In this document: one piece after another, positions 7,436-9,638 of the stretch
Layout: each line of letters opens with the position of its first letter
How positions within the stretch are numbered: position 1 is the stretch's first letter
NCBI GenBank assembly: GCA_023145955.1
Contig: JAGLDA010000046.1
Coordinates: forward strand, 1 to 9,638
DNA: 9,638 bases
Reading direction: 5' to 3'
Source of the DNA: Bacteroidales bacterium
GTDB taxonomy: Bacteria > Bacteroidota > Bacteroidia > Bacteroidales > UBA1556
Position numbers and translations under genes: made by a program
The notes under the pieces: generated by a model
Told to the model about the DNA's origin: nothing
The model's input: the letters and a program-made list of their open reading frames with translations, nothing else
Database searches by the model: none

Positions 7436-7740
7436 ATTAATTTAGAAGGCTCTACTGGTTTTGTTGTGGGTATTTTATTTCAGCTTAGCTGAAACAATCA
7501 TAATAATCATAATAATCAGTGTCTAAAATAATTATTTAGTAAAGCAAGTAAGAAAATATCTTAGACGCAGATTTACACGTGCTTCGCACAGTAAATACGC
7601 TGATTATTATGATAGGTTTTAGCTTTGCTAAAACAGATTAAAATATGATAGATTAGTAATTATTCTATCCAAATATAAATTCAATATTTAATAAACCCAC
7701 ACGAAACTCTGTAGAACCATTTAGATTAGGATGTTAACTC
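7436..7740. other. Gene-free stretch between convergent genes, mostly structured repeats
   Basis: These 305 bp lie between the plus-strand hydrolase gene and the minus-strand prolyl isomerase gene. I see no open frame with coding character on either strand, no promoter match worth calling and no tRNA-like motif. About half of it is the structured element at 7478-7634. Beyond that is a weaker hairpin (GATAGA at 7647-7652 with TCTATC at 7664-7669) and a short TAGGA/TCCTA pair (7727-7731 and 7739-7743) that overlaps the isomerase stop codon. No clear U-tailed terminator for the isomerase gene is seen. Confidence 0.7.
7478..7634. repeat. Structured non-coding element: nested inverted repeats with flanking hairpins
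   Basis: A perfect 14-bp inverted repeat (ATCATAATAATCAG 7506-7519, CTGATTATTATGAT 7600-7613) encloses two hairpins. Hairpin 1 pairs 7520-7530 with 7557-7567 (TGTCTAA with TTAGACG including one G-T pair, then a mismatch and three more pairs). Hairpin 2 pairs ATTTAC 7571-7576 with GTAAAT 7591-7596 and GTGC 7579-7582 with GCAC 7586-7589 around TTC. Outside the repeat are two perfect hairpins, TTTCAGC-TTA-GCTGAAA (7478-7494) and GTTTTAGC-TTT-GCTAAAAC (7616-7634). A 9-bp unit AATCATAAT is tandemly repeated at 7496-7504 and 7505-7513, and a partial third copy follows. The layout is a near-symmetric three-way junction. It fits a REP-like or MITE-like interspersed repeat or a structured RNA. No transposase lies nearby. 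Confidence 0.6.
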
Positions 7741-8367
7741 CTATTTAGGCACTGTAAAGTTATACTTATCTTGAAGTTCTTTAGCAGTATAACTAAGCAC
7801 TTCAACTTTGGTCATTATAACATCGGTAAGAGGTCTATCACTTGAATTTGTTGGTACGCTTGCAATTTCTGAAACTACATCTAATCCACTAATAGTTTCT
7901 CCAAAAACAGTGTAACTTCCATTAAGAGAAGGTGTTCCTGCTGAATTCTCTACAATATAAAACTGAGACCCACTAGATCTTTTTTCTGGGTTATCGTTTC
8001 TTGCGGCCCCTACAGCACCATGTTTATGTGTTAAGCTACTATTAAACTCTGCAGCAATTGTATAACCTGGTCCGCCACTACCTGTACCTTGAGGATCTCC
8101 TCCTTGTATCATAAATTCATCAATCACCCTATGGAAAATTAATCCATCATAAAAACCAGCTTTTGCTAAACTATCAAAATTGGATTTATGTAAAGGAGTT
8201 TCATTATATAACCATAAGACTATTGTTCCGTGGTTAGTTTGCATATTTATGACTTCATATTTGGCGTCACTATTAATATTATTTTCTGAATCTTCATCTT
8301 TACCACAAGATGAAATTACTAGAACAGCGAATAGTACAGATAATATAAAGTAAGGTAGTTTTTTCAT
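7741..8367 (-). CDS. Cyclophilin-type peptidyl-prolyl cis-trans isomerase, lipoprotein
   Basis: This 208-residue lipoprotein catalyses cis-trans isomerisation of X-Pro bonds. The start at 8367 gives MKKLPYFILSVLFAVLVISSC, a signal peptide with lipobox ISSC (Cys21). An in-frame ATG at 8457 would add 30 residues and place a strong hairpin terminator (8413-8446) inside the gene, so I reject it. After the cysteine comes GKDED, which fits the X-K-(D/E)2-X surface-export signal described for Capnocytophaga lipoproteins, so the protein may face outward. The cyclophilin domain (about 38-193) contains FHRVIDEFMIQGGDPQGTG, with Arg80, Phe85 and Gln88 matching the active-site Arg, Phe and Gln of cyclophilin A. 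GSQFYI (Phe136) and LNGSYTVFGE follow. The cyclosporin-binding Trp position holds Ser147, as in many bacterial relatives that bind the drug poorly. It lies downstream of the S46 peptidase on the same strand, separated by a terminator. A foldase role for exported proteins is likely. Confidence 0.92.
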   Translation of the reverse strand: MKKLPYFILSVLFAVLVISSCGKDEDSENNINSDAKYEVINMQTNHGTIVLWLYNETPLHKSNFDSLAKAGFYDGLIFHRVIDEFMIQGGDPQGTGSGGPGYTIAAEFNSSLTHKHGAVGAARNDNPEKRSSGSQFYIVENSAGTPSLNGSYTVFGETISGLDVVSEIASVPTNSSDRPLTDVIMTKVEVLSYTAKELQDKYNFTVPK

Positions 8368-8412
8368 GATACTTTTTGTTTTTTTAAGTATAAACAGTAA
8401 ATCGTATTTTTG

Positions 8413-8446
8413 AAAAGAAATAAAGCCAGATAGCTTTATTTCTTTT
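8413..8446 (-). terminator. Intrinsic terminator of the S46 peptidase gene
   Basis: Perfect 14-bp arms (AAAAGAAATAAAGC 8413-8426 and GCTTTATTTCTTTT 8433-8446) surround a 6-nt loop. Read on the minus strand, the hairpin lies about 68 nt after the peptidase stop and its 3' arm ends in a T-rich tract (TTTATTTCTTTT). It lies upstream of the prolyl isomerase ATG at 8367, so that gene likely has its own promoter in the remaining 45 bp. There I see only a poor -7 match (TATACTTA, 8385-8392 on the minus strand). Confidence 0.75.
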
Positions 8447-8513
8447 ATTTCGTGCATATTTTATCGATAAACTTTTTCAATTTTAGAAAACCGTTGTATT
8501 AGACGTTTTAAGG

Positions 8514-9638
8514 TTATTCTACAAATGTCATTTCTTCCACAAGATGCCCCGCTCCTGCATATTTATCAATAACGAATAGGCAGTACCTAATGTCGAGCAT
8601 AATATTTCTACAGCGGCTGATATCATAATTAAGATCACTCATAGTTCCTTCCCAATTTCTATCAAAATTAATTCCAATAAGGTCGCCATTGGCATTTAAT
8701 GCTGGGCTTCCAGAGTTTCCGCCAGTAGTATGATTTGATGCAATAAAGCAAACGTGCATACTGCCATCTTTATCACCATACTTGCCATAATCTTTATCTT
8801 TATAAAGAGTTTTTAGCTTTGGCATAACCACATAGTCATAAATATCAGGATTCTCCTTTTCAATTATACCACTTAAAGTTGTGTAATAATTATATTTTAC
8901 GCCATCACGAGGGTTAAAAGCTTCTACTTTTCCATAGGCAATTCGCAAGGTAGAATTCGCATCAGCAGCTAACGTTTTGTCAGAATTGAATTCCAAAAGG
9001 CCTTTCATATATATTCTTTGCAGACTGTCAGTCCTGTTGGTGAATGAACTTAATCCTGGTCTGATATTATTAACAAAATTTGAATACATACCATAAGAAT
9101 GTACGTACATTGGATCAAACCCTAATTTAGATATTTTTTTTCTGCTTGAGTTTTCCAAGAAATTTTTAATCTTATCCTTTGAAGCGAATAAACTTTTCTT
9201 ATAAACATAGTCGGCATATTTATTAGGATCGCCTTTATATTTTTTATCTATTGTACTTACAAACCATGGCATAGACACATCCTTATACGGAAAATCTTTA
9301 TAAACAGATACAACTTCCTTAAAAACAGCCAAATCAACATCTGTATTATAATCTTTGTAGAATTGTTCAGTACCAGCAATATATGATTTTAATTTTTTAT
9401 TAAAATCGTCGTCGCTAATTGTTTCATCCGTTGCCGCTTGAATAAGTCCTGAGTATGAATACGAATATTTAGTCAAATCGTGGAAATAACCTGTTTCTAT
9501 AAAGTAAGTATATGCCATTTCGTAAGGAGTTTGCTCTGCAATAAGCTTATTATACTCACTAAGCACCGAAGAATATTCTTTATGTCCTGCATTTGCCCAT
9601 TCAGTAAATTGAGCTTCCATTGCTTGTTTTTTTGCAAT
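8514..9638 (-). CDS. S46-family dipeptidyl-peptidase, C-terminal half (5' truncated by window edge), DPP11-like
   Basis: The frame is open to the window edge, giving 374 visible residues. S46 enzymes are usually about 700 residues, so roughly half is missing, including the catalytic His and Asp. Visible marks are DANSTLRIAYGKVEAFNPRDG, the serine motif TTGGNSGSP (Ser codon at 8712-8714), LIGINFDRNWEG, and the highly conserved end DIRYCLFVIDKYAGAGHLVEEM. S46 peptidases (DPP7, DPP11) remove dipeptides from the N-terminus of oligopeptides in the periplasm or at the outer membrane and feed amino-acid use. In Porphyromonas enzymes the residue 18 after the catalytic Ser sets P1 preference: Gly in DPP7 and Arg673 in DPP11, the latter favouring Asp/Glu. 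Here that position is Arg (8658-8660), so DPP11-like specificity is inferred. The gene ends before a strong terminator. The symbol is left empty because the split between DPP7 and DPP11 needs the full sequence. Confidence 0.93.
   Translation of the reverse strand: MAKKQAMEAQFTEWANAGHKEYSSVLSEYNKLIAEQTPYEMAYTYFIETGYFHDLTKYSYSYSGLIQAATDETISDDDFNKKLKSYIAGTEQFYKDYNTDVDLAVFKEVVSVYKDFPYKDVSMPWFVSTIDKKYKGDPNKYADYVYKKSLFASKDKIKNFLENSSRKKISKLGFDPMYVHSYGMYSNFVNNIRPGLSSFTNRTDSLQRIYMKGLLEFNSDKTLAADANSTLRIAYGKVEAFNPRDGVKYNYYTTLSGIIEKENPDIYDYVVMPKLKTLYKDKDYGKYGDKDGSMHVCFIASNHTTGGNSGSPALNANGDLIGINFDRNWEGTMSDLNYDISRCRNIMLDIRYCLFVIDKYAGAGHLVEEMTFVE

Noticed and set aside
7496..7634. CRISPR array or tRNA in the repeated, hairpin-rich stretch
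   Set aside because: The tandem unit is only 9 bp without spacers, and the fold lacks tRNA landmarks such as a TTC-loop GTTCRA and paired acceptor ends.
7478..7634. Integron attC site or phage attachment site
   Set aside because: There are no GTTRRRY/RYYYAAC core sites and no integrase gene or direct-repeat boundaries in the window.
7671..7690. AAATAT/ATATTT inverted pair as terminator of the prolyl isomerase gene
   Set aside because: The stem is six A-T pairs only and would be too weak. AT-rich DNA gives such pairs by chance.
8368..8457. An upstream in-frame ATG at 8457 that would lengthen the prolyl isomerase by 30 residues
   Set aside because: It would put a perfect 14-bp hairpin terminator (8413-8446) inside the gene and bury the lipoprotein signal peptide behind polar residues. 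The start at 8367 gives a clean lipobox.

Overview
The window looks like chromosomal DNA of a low-GC member of the Bacteroidota, most likely a Flavobacteriales-like or related free-living lineage. Four lines of evidence agree. Three proteins end in type A type IX secretion (T9SS) sorting domains and one ends in a type B (gliding-motility-type) domain. Perfect TAnnTTTG -7 promoter elements are present. There is an S46 dipeptidyl-peptidase. A lipoprotein carries a Bacteroidota-type surface-export signal behind its cysteine. The base composition is strongly AT-rich (about one third GC, estimated by eye).

Layout. At 1-819 (+) is the C-terminal end of a T9SS-exported adhesin-like protein that starts outside the window. 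At 916-2850 (+) is a secreted protein with three PKD domains and SdrD/carboxypeptidase-regulatory-like modules; it is closed by a good intrinsic terminator at 2888-2919. Convergent to it is a two-gene minus-strand operon: a 748-residue type B T9SS cargo (3771-6017) followed 14 bp later by a small outer-membrane beta-barrel gene (2932-3756). A divergent promoter region (6018-6129) with two perfect -7 boxes separates that operon from a plus-strand secreted SGNH-type hydrolase (6130-7386). Then comes an unusually structured 300-bp gene-free stretch (7436-7740). Last, on the minus strand, are a cyclophilin-type prolyl isomerase lipoprotein (7741-8367) and the C-terminal half of an S46 dipeptidyl-peptidase (8514-9638), which runs off the window.

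Together the genes describe cell-surface and envelope biology. Large modular proteins cross the outer membrane by T9SS. A barrel protein may accompany the type B cargo. A surface foldase lipoprotein lies next to a peptidase of the DPP7/DPP11 type, which in characterised relatives supports growth on peptides. No transposase, phage gene, CRISPR array, rRNA or tRNA is visible.

The least explained feature is the non-coding element at about 7478-7634. A perfect 14-bp inverted repeat encloses two further hairpins (a possible three-way junction) and is flanked on both sides by short perfect hairpins with similar AGCTTnGCT centres. It resembles a non-autonomous interspersed repeat or a structured RNA rather than random intergenic DNA.
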